A DNA stretch of 64,000 nt from Lewinellaceae bacterium (lineage in GTDB: Bacteria; Bacteroidota; Bacteroidia; Chitinophagales; Saprospiraceae): the NCBI GenBank assembly GCA_016716135.1, contig JADJWX010000016.1, forward strand, positions 1 through 64,000. The letters are read 5' to 3'. Numbering within the stretch: position 1 is the stretch's first letter; the number at the start of each line of letters is the position of its first letter. Below are positions 55,057 through 63,635 of the stretch, piece after piece. The notes under the pieces were generated by a model. The model was not told the origin of the DNA. It saw nothing but the letters and a program-made list of their open reading frames with translations, and searched no databases. The position numbers were made by a program, and so were the translations under genes.

Positions 55057-55608
55057 ATGGGGAAACATCTGGGGCGTTTTTCAGACCGGGTATTCAATGG
55101 GGTGGAGGTCCGGTTTCTGGAAATACGCGGTAGTGGAATAACCGGCAAGTGGTTATTCGAAATCCGGGCATTGGAGCAAATCGGCGGGCAGCAAAAGCGC
55201 ACCCGTTTTTTGGTTGAGTTTCTGCCGAAGCAATTTCGATACAGCCGCCTGGGACTGGTGGGGCAGGGGTCGGGGATCGGGTACGACGAATTGACCGGGC
55301 TGCTTGATGTGCCGGAGGACTTGCAGCAGGCTTTCGACCGCCACATCCGCAGCGAATGCGAGCGCCGAAACATCAAACTTCGGAGAACCCGCCAAGGCCC
55401 GGCTTACATGATCCGGCAGCTTACCACGCTGCTGATCAATTCCGGGATAAAGCCCTCAAAACCGGTGGAGCGAACCGTGCGGGAAGTGATCGAGCGGAAT
55501 TTGGAAAGCCCGGTTTTCATTCGCCAGGTTAACGGCACCGCGAATCAGTTTCATTTCGGCGACGAGTATATCGGCCGGTTTTTCATGCAGGAGACGCCGG
55601 CCTATTAA
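55057..55608 (+). CDS. Unknown basic 183-residue protein
   Basis: Beta strands at the N-terminus (GVEVRFLEIRGSGITGKW) precede a basic helical part (HIRSECERRNIKLRRTRQGP) and a conserved-looking end (NQFHFGDEYIGRFFMQE). It has no membrane helix. It is the first gene of the plus-strand operon and may bind nucleic acid by composition only. Confidence 0.45.
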   Translation: MGKHLGRFSDRVFNGVEVRFLEIRGSGITGKWLFEIRALEQIGGQQKRTRFLVEFLPKQFRYSRLGLVGQGSGIGYDELTGLLDVPEDLQQAFDRHIRSECERRNIKLRRTRQGPAYMIRQLTTLLINSGIKPSKPVERTVREVIERNLESPVFIRQVNGTANQFHFGDEYIGRFFMQETPAY

Positions 55609-55636
55609 ATAGGCAATAACGAAAACAATCAAAACT

Positions 55637-57130
55637 ATGGAAATTGTACCTGGGCGGAACCCGCAGCACTGGGCCGCCTTCAACTCCCGATTCAGGCTTT
55701 TGCTGTCTCCGATAGTATCCACGCTTTGCTTTCTGGTCGTGGTGTTCGGAAGCGTTTACGGTATGAAAAAGATGCTGGAACCGCAATTTCCGGGCATTGG
55801 GCTGGCTGCTGCCGTAGTCATTGCCTTTGTCGTCCAGCGGCTCAACGGCGTGTCCGTGCATTTCAGCACCCGGATGATCGCTTCCCTGTTCATCCCCAGA
55901 TCGGAAAAGCGGCAACTTGAAAACCAACGTGTTGCCGGTGTTGACATTGTAATCGGGCTGCTGTGCCTGTTTCTGACGGCCGGCATCTGCACCGTAGATT
56001 TTATCGTCAACCGCGAGGGTAATCACGAAGCCGTGGAAATGATGACCGAGAAGCCCCAGGAAAAAACAGTGGATACCAAGCCACACGAAAAGGTACTGGC
56101 CCTGGCGGAAAAAGCACGGGATGCCGAAAAAGCCGCTGAAAACCGCGAGCGCGCCGCCTGGAATTCCAAAGTAGACGCCGAGATAAATGCCGAGAAAAGA
56201 CGCCTGGAGGCACGGAAGCGGCATTTAGCCAGCGTCAGTGCAACCTGGGCGCAAAATGAAATCCGCCAAATAAGCGCAAGTCTTAAAGGGCTGGAATCCC
56301 GGCGCCGGGAGCGAAAAGCGGAGTTTATTCCCAAAACCAGCAACCTGGCCGAAAAGGAAAAAGTCCTGGCCGACATTGCTGCGCAACAAAGCACTTTGCT
56401 GCTCGGCCAACAGGCCCACGTCGATAAAGCCAACAACCAGGCCTTGGGCGAATACGAACAGCGAAAACAATCCCGCAAAAGCGGCATGTTCCTGATTTAC
56501 ATGGCCGGCATGTTCCTTTGGCACCTCTGCCACGGACTGAAACAATACCGGGCTTTAAAGTTCGACGAAAAGCACCCGGATAAAGCCAGCCCAATGATCG
56601 AGATATTCAAAACCATTGGCAATGGACTGGACAATGCGCTCTGGACCGTCCGGGCAAGAATTTACGACTGGCTGCCCGAAGATGAAATCCAGGACGCTGC
56701 CAAAAAAGACCTCCTGAGCAAAGTGCAAACCGAAGTCTGCCGCGACGTTTTCGCCTTCGTCAGCGCCAACCAGGGCGTAAACGAAATGGCCATCTACATG
56801 GCTATGAAACGCCACGAGCTCGATGGGGTACGCCAGGCGCTCCGCGTACTGAAAACTGCCAAACTCCTGTTCGAGAACAGCGGCCTTTGGACAGCCGACA
56901 AAAACCAGGCGCAGTTTTTTTTTGACCAGTCCCGATCTGCGCTAAGCAGCCCGGAACATTACTATTCAAAAGGCGCTGAAAATCAGGGATTAAGCAGTAT
57001 TTTTGTAGTGAACGAAGCCTTCGTCCGGGCGCTGATCGACGACCTGCTTACGGCCCGGTCTTATGTCCAGGATAAAGCCCCCATCGACCAGTTAATTCAA
57101 GAATTAGAATCCACCATCAAATTTGTCTGA
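55637..57130 (+). CDS. Multi-helix membrane protein with long coiled coil
   Basis: 497 residues. Two or three N-terminal helices (LCFLVVVFGSVYGM, GLAAAVVIAFVVQ, VDIVIGLLCLFLTAGICTVD) precede a ~170-residue charged coiled coil (AENRERAAWNSKVDAEINAE), a further helix (MFLIYMAGMFLWHLCH) and a cytoplasmic C-terminal domain with a possible winged-helix-like part (FVSANQGVNEMAIYMAMKRH). The layout resembles scaffold proteins of conjugation or segregation systems, but no family is recognised. Confidence 0.5.
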   Translation: MEIVPGRNPQHWAAFNSRFRLLLSPIVSTLCFLVVVFGSVYGMKKMLEPQFPGIGLAAAVVIAFVVQRLNGVSVHFSTRMIASLFIPRSEKRQLENQRVAGVDIVIGLLCLFLTAGICTVDFIVNREGNHEAVEMMTEKPQEKTVDTKPHEKVLALAEKARDAEKAAENRERAAWNSKVDAEINAEKRRLEARKRHLASVSATWAQNEIRQISASLKGLESRRRERKAEFIPKTSNLAEKEKVLADIAAQQSTLLLGQQAHVDKANNQALGEYEQRKQSRKSGMFLIYMAGMFLWHLCHGLKQYRALKFDEKHPDKASPMIEIFKTIGNGLDNALWTVRARIYDWLPEDEIQDAAKKDLLSKVQTEVCRDVFAFVSANQGVNEMAIYMAMKRHELDGVRQALRVLKTAKLLFENSGLWTADKNQAQFFFDQSRSALSSPEHYYSKGAENQGLSSIFVVNEAFVRALIDDLLTARSYVQDKAPIDQLIQELESTIKFV

Positions 57131-57131
57131 T

Positions 57132-57761
57132 ATGACACTCGCTGAACTCAATCAGAACATCGAAACTTTCCGCAGAAGGGTAAATGACCCGGAATTAAGC
57201 GAGGCGCAACGCGCCGTTTTTAAACAAGCACTGGAAGGCGCCCTGAAAAAGCGGGAAGCGTTGTTCGGGAATCAGCCCGAAAACGCCGAACAACCAGTGG
57301 CCAAAAAGCCTGCAAAACCCAAAGTAGAGGAGGGAAGCAGGCCCAATGTGGTACTTACAGCACCCGCAGACGATACGGAAAAAAAAACGCTTGTTTGGAA
57401 GTCTGCCCCAACTGTGGGCATCAATTCACCGGCAACTCCGGAGGCTGAAATCGTGGTGGAATGCGATTTAGGAGCCGTCTCCCAAACCGTGATGATCTTC
57501 CGCTGGGGCGGCGGCAAACGGGAAGAACGGCTTACGCCGGGATTGACCATGTGCCGCTTTAAAGCCCGCGTGGACGATGTAGCCAGGCTGGAGCGGAAAA
57601 GGCCAGGGGAAAGCCGCTGCTTCCACCGCGCCGTTGCCTATTATGCCGGTTTGATGCAGTTCTGTGGGCGCGAACTAAATCCAACGGATTTCGGTTTCCG
57701 AGGTCGTAAGGCAAGGGTGCTGGAAAAAATACAGGAAGCCTACCGAGCGCAAGGCGCTTAA
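57132..57761 (+). CDS. Unknown protein with a basic C-terminal domain
   Basis: 209 residues from MTLAELNQNIETFRRRV; the TTG nine bases earlier was not chosen. A helical N-terminus and a polar linker lead to a ~90-residue domain (CDLGAVSQTVMIFRWGGGKR to KARVLEKIQEAYRAQGA). That domain is repeated as a fragment at 57934-58248. It follows the membrane coiled-coil gene after 1 bp. Confidence 0.5.
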   Translation: MTLAELNQNIETFRRRVNDPELSEAQRAVFKQALEGALKKREALFGNQPENAEQPVAKKPAKPKVEEGSRPNVVLTAPADDTEKKTLVWKSAPTVGINSPATPEAEIVVECDLGAVSQTVMIFRWGGGKREERLTPGLTMCRFKARVDDVARLERKRPGESRCFHRAVAYYAGLMQFCGRELNPTDFGFRGRKARVLEKIQEAYRAQGA

Positions 57762-57857
57762 AAATATCCCTCGGTGATTGACGCTTTGTCAATTGCTTTC
57801 CGCTAAAACCCGTTTGTCAGGCGGGTGTGCCAGGAATTATGCGGGAGGGTGGTTTGG

Positions 57858-57888
57858 GCGGTTGTGTGTTTGCACAGCCGCTTTTTTT
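57858..57888 (+). terminator. Rho-independent terminator of the plus-strand operon
   Basis: GCGGTTGTG, a 6-nt loop and CACAGCCGC (one G-U pair) are followed by T7. It ends the transcript of the genes at 55057-57761. Confidence 0.8.
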
Positions 57889-57933
57889 GTTGTAGCAAAT
57901 CTGGTACCAGGGTGCAGCAAACAATATGTTTAA

Positions 57934-58248
57934 ATTGCTTGCGACCTTAACGCGCTCGCGCCCATCAGTCTCACCTTTGAGTGGGGCAATGGCAAAACCG
58001 AAGTGCTCTCGCCGGGTTTGGTGTTCTGGCGTCTCAAAGCCCGGATCGCCGATGTGGCGAAGCTGAAACGGAAAAGGCCGCAGGGAAGCCGCTGTTTTTA
58101 CCGAGCCGTGGGCTACTACGCCGCGCTGTGCGACCACTACGGCCGGGAGCTTACCAGCGTCGATCTGAAACTCCGGCACCGGAAAGCAACGGCGCTGGAG
58201 GAAGTTCGGCGGGAGTATCGGGATCAGCGGCACGGGGCGGTGGGGTAG
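57934..58248 (+). pseudogene. Duplicated fragment of the 57132-57761 C-terminal domain
   Basis: The frame reads IACDLNALAPISLTFEWGNG and continues KTEVLSPGLVFWRLKARIAD to REYRDQRHGAVG, clearly similar to the end of the previous gene. A stop lies just upstream and no start codon precedes the similarity. It is therefore a remnant, or it is translated only from the internal ATG at 57989 or TTG at 58018. Confidence 0.6.
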
Positions 58249-58313
58249 ATATAAAATGCGAAGGGGGAGCCGGTAATTCCAGTTCCGCCTGATTTTATTT
58301 TTTGCCTATAAAA

Positions 58314-58664
58314 TCATAAATCCAAAATATCGGCAAGTACGGTGTCCATCTTGCCGACTATGCTTTCCGGTAGTGTCCCGATCTTTTCGGTAATGCGCTC
58401 GTGCGATACTGTGCGTATCTGATGCAGTAAAATCATCGAATCTTCTTTCAATCCGCCTACGCCTGCAGGCACTAAAACGCTGGTTGGCGCCAGGTACTTT
58501 TTATCCTTGGTTGTGCATGGTGCGACCAGAGCCAATTTCAATGCGCCAAAATCGGAGAGAATGATTGCAGGGCGCTTAAAGCCCTGTTCATGGCCTTTAA
58601 TTTCTTTGGGCGGTTTTCCGAGATCGACCCAAACGATATCGCCTTTTTGGTAAATATTACTCAT
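58314..58664 (-). CDS. MazF/PemK-family toxin
   Basis: 116 residues with the family layout: GDIVWVDLGKPP at the start, KRPAIILSDF, a TTKDKK loop, then SMILLHQIRTVSHERI and IGTLPES. MazF-type toxins are ribonucleases that cut mRNA at short motifs and stop growth. It overlaps the upstream gene at 58661 by 4 nt, the usual toxin-antitoxin coupling, although that partner is unusual. Confidence 0.88.
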   Translation of the reverse strand: MSNIYQKGDIVWVDLGKPPKEIKGHEQGFKRPAIILSDFGALKLALVAPCTTKDKKYLAPTSVLVPAGVGGLKEDSMILLHQIRTVSHERITEKIGTLPESIVGKMDTVLADILDL

Positions 58665-59413
58665 TTGAGGGCTTGCGCAAAATCAGAAAATCCGGCTTCT
58701 GCCAAATCCTGCTCTGCCGTGAAGTCTTCGGGTGCTATCTGGGTTGACCAATCGATTGGGTTTCCACTGCCCCTTTTGGGCCAGACGCCTATTTGACGCG
58801 CGGTAGAGCCGAAACTTTGGGCTGCGTCGTTTACTAAGGTCGCAAGCTCCTCTAATAATGCGTTCGGCGGCATAGGTTTGAAATCTTGGTCCAGATTATC
58901 CAATGCGATCAAACCAAATTCAATGAACAGTGAACTATGTACCCATTCCAGGAAAATTTCTCCCTGCGGCAGGTATCCCAATGTTGCAAGAAATGCGTCA
59001 TAATTAGGAACAAATGGAACGTTTCCATCTGCTCGTTTGATATCAATCGTGCCGGGATGCCTTTGGGCAAGACTTTGCATTACCCGGTCGTAGGTGCGCA
59101 TTGAAAAACGAATTGCGCCCAATAGATGCTCAAGACCGGTTCCGTCTTTTAATCGCATCATCTTGGAATACATCAACGCATTTCGTTCAACAATGTCCTT
59201 AAAAGAAAATGATTCTTCAGCGATTGCGCTCATTCGAAGATCAAACAAAACAGGAAGCAATTTGCAAAGATTTTCCTTAACAGCGCCGGGGTGCCGGATT
59301 GCATCCTGGACAGCGTTTTTTAGTGCATCGTATTTTGTACGAACAGTGCTGCCGGCATCTGCATATTGGTGCGGCAAAGGAAAAGAAGCAAAACTTTCAT
59401 TCCGGGCTGTCAT
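58661..59413 (-). CDS. Putative large antitoxin/partner of the MazF toxin
   Basis: 250 residues, all-helical in appearance (KYDALKNAVQDAIRHPGAVK, FLEWVHSSLFIEFGLIALD). It lacks the AbrB- or RHH-type DNA-binding N-terminus of ordinary MazE. The C-terminal segment (DWSTQIAPEDFTAEQDLAEA, then GFSDFAQALK) is acidic and ends with Phe and Leu residues, as expected of a peptide that wraps MazF. It is therefore a plausible noncanonical antitoxin. It is about three times longer than usual. Confidence 0.5.
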   Translation of the reverse strand: MTARNESFASFPLPHQYADAGSTVRTKYDALKNAVQDAIRHPGAVKENLCKLLPVLFDLRMSAIAEESFSFKDIVERNALMYSKMMRLKDGTGLEHLLGAIRFSMRTYDRVMQSLAQRHPGTIDIKRADGNVPFVPNYDAFLATLGYLPQGEIFLEWVHSSLFIEFGLIALDNLDQDFKPMPPNALLEELATLVNDAAQSFGSTARQIGVWPKRGSGNPIDWSTQIAPEDFTAEQDLAEAGFSDFAQALK

Positions 59414-59525
59414 GTCGTCAGGGCGTTTTTACTTTGGTAAGGATTAAAAGTAAAGGGATTGCAAAATTGCATACAAATGTGGAATTGAAACAACGAGTAA
59501 ACGATAAATTTTAGCGAAATGTTAC

Positions 59526-59554
59526 AAAAAAGGGCCTGGCTTTGTGCCAGACCC
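59526..59554 (-). terminator. Rho-independent terminator
   Basis: On the minus strand GGGTCTGGC, loop ACAAA, GCCAGGCCC is followed by TTTTTTG. It terminates the transcript carrying the 24-codon gene and perhaps the nuclease gene upstream. Confidence 0.75.
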
Positions 59555-59573
59555 AAGAGTGTTGTTCTAACGC

Positions 59574-59648
59574 TCACCGGTTTTTCCACATCAAATCAAT
59601 CGCCCACAATAGCCCGGCAATTATTCCGCAAATAACGATGCCTGTCAT
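59574..59648 (-). CDS. 24-residue membrane peptide
   Basis: MTGIVICGIIAGLLWAIDLM followed by a basic end, WKNR. A TATATTTG promoter element lies 30 bp upstream and a strong terminator 20 bp downstream, so it may be a single-gene transcript. It could be a toxin-like or holin-like micropeptide; its coding status is uncertain. Confidence 0.4.
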   Translation of the reverse strand: MTGIVICGIIAGLLWAIDLMWKNR

Positions 59649-59677
59649 AAATCTTCGTTTTTTGAGTTGACATTAAA

Positions 59678-59685
59678 CAAATATA
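59678..59685 (-). promoter_or_regulatory. -7 element upstream of the 24-codon gene
   Basis: TATATTTG on the minus strand fits TAnnTTTG. No clear -33 TTG is present. Confidence 0.35.
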
Positions 59686-59701
59686 GGGGGCTTATATTTT
59701 T

Positions 59702-60262
59702 TCATCCGCGAGGCCGAAACCGCTCCCGAAAAGTATCAGGCCGAATTGCCCGGCCTTTCAGCCCCCAAAGCCCCACCTTTTGCGACTTGGCATAGGCCTG
59801 AATGTTTTTGAGTAATTTATTGCCTTTGGCGTTTCGCTGTTCGTTGCGGTGCCAAGCCCAGCCTTGTTGCACAATGTGCTGCGCAAGCGATACGGTATCC
59901 GGCACAGATTCGCCCTGAATGTTAATGGTAGATAGAAGGTAAACTTCGCAAACCGGCCGGTCAAATACGTCCCGGTATTTGAAGTCGACCAGGACATGCT
60001 TCCCCTTGATGAGTTTACGGACGCTATCGGCGGCAGCGCGGCCAAAGGGTTGGTCGAACGGAATAACGCCGGGGTAGCGGACTTCCGGCGCATCCACGCC
60101 GTACAGTCGAATCCATATCACGCTGTCCGGTTTTTCGGTGAAGGCAACTTTGTAGCTGTCGCCGTCGTGAACGGCGCGCACCGTGGCGCTGGAGTAGGGA
60201 TTTTGGGCGGTTGCAACTGCCGCAAATGCGAGCAGTAAAATGCTTACAAACAGGTTTTTCAT
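59702..60262 (-). CDS. Secreted staphylococcal-nuclease-like protein
   Basis: 186 residues with a signal peptide (FVSILLLAFAAVATAQ). The nuclease fold shows VHDGDSY, IRLYGVDAPE (calcium-binding Asp), DVFDRPV in place of the usual RYGR loop, and HIVQQGWAW. SNase homologues cut DNA and RNA in a calcium-dependent way. It would act in the periplasm or outside the cell, where it could degrade host or competing DNA. A motif ATATTTGCAAC lies just upstream, as before the gene at 29935. Confidence 0.85.
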   Translation of the reverse strand: MKNLFVSILLLAFAAVATAQNPYSSATVRAVHDGDSYKVAFTEKPDSVIWIRLYGVDAPEVRYPGVIPFDQPFGRAAADSVRKLIKGKHVLVDFKYRDVFDRPVCEVYLLSTINIQGESVPDTVSLAQHIVQQGWAWHRNEQRNAKGNKLLKNIQAYAKSQKVGLWGLKGRAIRPDTFRERFRPRG

Positions 60263-60325
60263 AGTTGTACAATTTTGGTAAGTGTATTATATCGTTGCAA
60301 ATATGTAACCTGTTTTATTTAAAAA

Positions 60326-60511
60326 CTACTTATTCGCGCGCATTTTCTTTACCAATGCGGCGAAGAACACCGTTGCCAGTGGAAATGCAACGGTGAACCC
60401 AGTGCGGATTCCCAAATCCGTAATCCCGATAATGACCTGGTGTAGGGCTGCGTTTTGGGTGAACACCGTTGGGTCGTAACCGTAAAAAAAATTGCAGGCG
60501 CTCATAAGCAT
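60326..60511 (-). CDS. 61-residue membrane protein
   Basis: Starts MLMSACNFFYGYDP and has a hydrophobic segment RTGFTVAFPLATVFFAALV before a basic KKMRANK tail, with a possible second segment at ALHQVIIGITDLG. It overlaps the next upstream gene by 10 nt. Not recognised; holin-like size. Confidence 0.5.
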   Translation of the reverse strand: MLMSACNFFYGYDPTVFTQNAALHQVIIGITDLGIRTGFTVAFPLATVFFAALVKKMRANK

Positions 60512-60804
60512 ATCGTATGTGGTAAATCCGACAATATGCGGGCAAATGCAGCGGATTGTTCGGGTGAAATGCGGCGATAACGCCCCAGGAATGCCGGAAT
60601 ATCACGCATTTTGATGTAGCGCTCGCGTTGATCAAGCCCAGGCAATGCAGTTCGCTCGATTTCCGGCTCACGCTCGCACTTTTTATTGGCCGCTTTTGGG
60701 TCGGATAAATTCGCCGCATTTAAGAGGTCGGAGAATAGTACCCAGGGTTCGTTTTCGTGGATTACCGGGGTCAAAACAGGGGGTAAACTCATCGCGATTT
60801 CCAT
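60502..60804 (-). CDS. Small unknown protein, weakly BRO-N-like
   Basis: 100 residues; the ATG at 60792 (MSLPP) is also possible. WVLFSDLLNAANLSDPKAAN faintly resembles the start of phage BRO-N/antirepressor domains; IPAFLGRYRRISPEQSAAFA is helical. It follows the cytosine methyltransferase gene after 3 bp. A regulatory role is only a guess. Confidence 0.4.
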   Translation of the reverse strand: MEIAMSLPPVLTPVIHENEPWVLFSDLLNAANLSDPKAANKKCEREPEIERTALPGLDQRERYIKMRDIPAFLGRYRRISPEQSAAFARILSDLPHTICL

Positions 60805-60807
60805 GAA

Positions 60808-62331
60808 TCAAAAGATTGATACGGCGTCAACTTGCCGTATTGTTGTTGAATTTGCTTGCATTTTAGGTTCACCCTCGTCGGATTTCAGCGCGTTTGCCAT
60901 TGCCCTGAACCAAGCTTTCACCACGCCGGTTTCTACTGAATTTCCGATGAATTTCTTTTTCTCGTTTTGCGGACCATGCAAAACATAGTCGTCGGGAAAG
61001 CCCTGGATGCGTTTTAGTTCCAGCTCCTTGAGCATTCGCATGCGGACATCAGCAATTCCATTGTCTCGCATAAATGCCTTCAATGCAAGCATGACCTTGG
61101 AATCGGCCGGCTTAGGTTCCCATTTGGGTGTCCCTGAATCTGCGGGAGTTGCCAGCGCAAGCGGATAGGATTTTTGACGGGCGATGACCGTAGGCGCTGG
61201 ATCGAGTATTGAACTTCCCGCATTTTTATATTGCGGATTTACGATGAAGGCGTTGGTACAAATCCAGGTAACCGGGCTAACCAGCGCCATCCTGTCCTTT
61301 GTGGTGCAAGTAGGAGCCGGATTGTTTATCGAGGTACATTGGCCATTCCCGTAGTAGGATTGGAGGATAGGGGTAACAAGGGCTTTATGGCAGGTTGTGG
61401 TAATCGTTCCAACCGGAGTGTCTGTATCCGTACAATAACCGGGCGTATTACAAGTCATCACGGATGGCCGGTTGTAAAACTTTTGCAAGCCGGCCAAAAT
61501 TCGGCTCAATGTCCGGTCAACCAGGGGCTTTTTCCGGTCGAAGATGCTTTTGCCCATATCTTCAAAATCCAGCACCTGTGCTACTGGTCGCCAGGGTTTC
61601 AAGTTGTCGTTGAACATCGGGCTGCTTTGCGGCCTTTTTGCGTGCGTTGGCTGCGGCCAGGCAAATGCGACCTTGGGCTTCCAAAATGCGGCGAAATACC
61701 GCTCACGGATGGTTACGCCACCGAAATTCGCCGCATTTAAAAGCCGGTAATCGTGTTGATACCCGTAGGCCTTCACTTTATTGACCCAGTGAACGTAGAA
61801 TTTGCCTCGCGTCCGACTTTCAGGAATCAAGTTTGACCGCATTTGGCCGGATTTCCGATCATAGTGGAGCGGGCAAAAATCACCGCATTTCTTTTTTACC
61901 ACCTTCGGAACCAACGGCCCCCAGCTCATAAATTCTTTCACATTCTCGATCAACAGGTAATCCGGGTTTAATGCGTCGAGATACCGGAATAATCCGTTGG
62001 CCAGCGCCCTTGAATCCGCATCGCGGGGCATCCCGCCCTTCGCATTGCTGAAGTTTGTACATTCCAGGCTGGCCCATAAGACCATCTTTGCGTCAGGGTA
62101 AATGCGTTGCCAATGCCTGACGGCTTTCAATACCGGTCGAATGTCAGCCACCAGGATGTCTTCCGTGAGGTGCAACACGTCGGCATGATTGGCAGCATGG
62201 CTTTTGATTGCCAGCGGGTCGTGGTTAACCGCGGCTATTACTTTGCAAACGCCGCTCATTTCTGCGCCGGTTGTAGTGCCGCCGGCGCCGCAGAACAGGT
62301 CGATGAGTAGAAAGTTTGGAGCGTTTTTCAT
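60808..62331 (-). CDS. C5-cytosine DNA methyltransferase
   Basis: 507 residues from MKNAPNFLLIDLFCGAGG, a start that overlaps the Dam stop by 4 nt (ATGA); the longer frame to 62385 lies inside Dam. Motif I is DLFCGAGG (11-18). The catalytic Cys lies in ASLECTNFSNAKGG, the phage-type variant of the usual PCQ loop. Motif VI is LLIENV, motif VIII is NAANFGGVTIRERYF and motif X is IGNSVETGVV. It methylates cytosine in an unknown target sequence. No endonuclease gene stands beside it, so it is probably for self-protection. Confidence 0.9.
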   Translation of the reverse strand: MKNAPNFLLIDLFCGAGGTTTGAEMSGVCKVIAAVNHDPLAIKSHAANHADVLHLTEDILVADIRPVLKAVRHWQRIYPDAKMVLWASLECTNFSNAKGGMPRDADSRALANGLFRYLDALNPDYLLIENVKEFMSWGPLVPKVVKKKCGDFCPLHYDRKSGQMRSNLIPESRTRGKFYVHWVNKVKAYGYQHDYRLLNAANFGGVTIRERYFAAFWKPKVAFAWPQPTHAKRPQSSPMFNDNLKPWRPVAQVLDFEDMGKSIFDRKKPLVDRTLSRILAGLQKFYNRPSVMTCNTPGYCTDTDTPVGTITTTCHKALVTPILQSYYGNGQCTSINNPAPTCTTKDRMALVSPVTWICTNAFIVNPQYKNAGSSILDPAPTVIARQKSYPLALATPADSGTPKWEPKPADSKVMLALKAFMRDNGIADVRMRMLKELELKRIQGFPDDYVLHGPQNEKKKFIGNSVETGVVKAWFRAMANALKSDEGEPKMQANSTTIRQVDAVSIF

Positions 62332-63176
62332 ACCAACTGAAAACTTGTTTGTCCACGGGTGAGGAATGGGTCGTAGTTCGTCCACAACACTTCAATTTTG
62401 CGGCGTTTACCGGTGTGACTCATTGGAACTCGCCGTTTCTTAAATCCGGTTTTAAACCATCGACTTGCAGGATAATGCTCATCCATAAATGGGTCGTCAT
62501 ACCCGGATAGGGCAACCATGCCTTTGCAGTCGTTCAGGGTTTTAGCGAGTTCGATGTGATCTTCCGTGCTCATTTCGAATACATAGTCGTTGCTGCTTGT
62601 CCGGGTGCTCGGCAGGTAAGGTGGGTCGCAGTAGAAAAGGGTGCCGGGCCGATCATATTTTTTGATCATGGCCAGTGCCGGTTTGTTTTCAACCTGGACC
62701 ATTCTCAACCGGGCAACCAATGCCGGCAGGTTGGCAACCTTGGTGATAAAATTGTTGACGGTGTAGGAATGCTGGCCCGGGCAGTACTTGACATTTGTAG
62801 AAAAGGATTTGTCTTTTTTTGCCCCAGCCTTAGCAATGTCCATCACAGCACGAACAAAAAACCTTCTTGCGCGCTCGACTGGATCCGGATGTGGCAGCCA
62901 GGCTTGGTAAAATTCCTTTCGTGCATAGGGCGTAAGCAGCAGCGCGTCGATCAGTCGATCTGGTTCATCCCGCAGCATTTGGAAAAAGTTGACGATATCA
63001 GCATTCAGATCGTTCAGCGTTTCGATTGGCGAAGGTTGCCGATTGAGCAGGACGGCCGCTGAGCCGGCAAACGGCTCGCAATAGTGCGCACATGCCGGCA
63101 GCAAAGGCAGTATATCGTTCAAGTGCCTGTTTTTACCGCCGTAATAGGCGAATGCGATTAGTTTTGTTGTTCCCAT
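62328..63176 (-). CDS. Dam-type N6-adenine DNA methyltransferase
   Basis: 282 residues of the D12 class: FAYYGGKN at the start, the SAM-binding CEPFAGSAAVLL (about 33-44) and the catalytic CDPPYLP in the middle, in the motif order of Dam enzymes. The target site is unknown. It overlaps the cytosine methyltransferase gene by 4 nt. With the methyltransferase at 27034 the element carries at least three DNA methyltransferases, a pattern seen in phages that evade restriction. Confidence 0.9.
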   Translation of the reverse strand: MGTTKLIAFAYYGGKNRHLNDILPLLPACAHYCEPFAGSAAVLLNRQPSPIETLNDLNADIVNFFQMLRDEPDRLIDALLLTPYARKEFYQAWLPHPDPVERARRFFVRAVMDIAKAGAKKDKSFSTNVKYCPGQHSYTVNNFITKVANLPALVARLRMVQVENKPALAMIKKYDRPGTLFYCDPPYLPSTRTSSNDYVFEMSTEDHIELAKTLNDCKGMVALSGYDDPFMDEHYPASRWFKTGFKKRRVPMSHTGKRRKIEVLWTNYDPFLTRGQTSFQLV

Positions 63177-63194
63177 TTTTCCGTTTTTAGATCA

Positions 63195-63623
63195 TCATTT
63201 GGTAAGCCAGAGTCCCTCACTGCCATTGATTGCAATGGGTGTAATGCCCTTGCCAGGGGCGGGCAGTACAAACTCCGGGTGTTTGCCAACGTATAATTGC
63301 AATAGCGCCAAATGCGCATGTATGTACTGCGTTACATCAGCCGGACTTATTTTCCAGTCTCCGCAAAACCGGGCCCTGGCAGCATGGAGCGCTTCCTGTT
63401 CTGTTGCTCCGTAGGCCAAAACGTATCCTGTGCCGCCCTCGGCCACAAGCCATTTGCGGTGGGAAACTACTCGCTTGACCGGATTTTTGGCGCGGAAAAA
63501 GCGGTACTTCCCGCATTTGGCAATTTCCACGGCTTCCACCTCCAGTTCGTGTTGTTCGAAGGTTTTGCCGTTCCAAAGCCACCAATTGGCCAGGTAGGCC
63601 GTCGCGATTTTTTCCTGTTTCAT
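63195..63623 (-). CDS. Unknown 142-residue protein
   Basis: Not recognised. It starts MKQEKIATAYLANWWLWNGK and has a short beta-rich N-terminal part and a helical C-terminal part (LALLQLYVGKHPEFVLPAPG). It lies 18 bp upstream of Dam on the same strand. Confidence 0.45.
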   Translation of the reverse strand: MKQEKIATAYLANWWLWNGKTFEQHELEVEAVEIAKCGKYRFFRAKNPVKRVVSHRKWLVAEGGTGYVLAYGATEQEALHAARARFCGDWKISPADVTQYIHAHLALLQLYVGKHPEFVLPAPGKGITPIAINGSEGLWLTK

Positions 63624-63635
63624 TAGGAAGGGATT

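Noticed and set aside
55583..56224. Minus-strand 213-codon frame
   Set aside because: It is antisense to the coiled-coil membrane protein, whose charged helices create open antisense frames.
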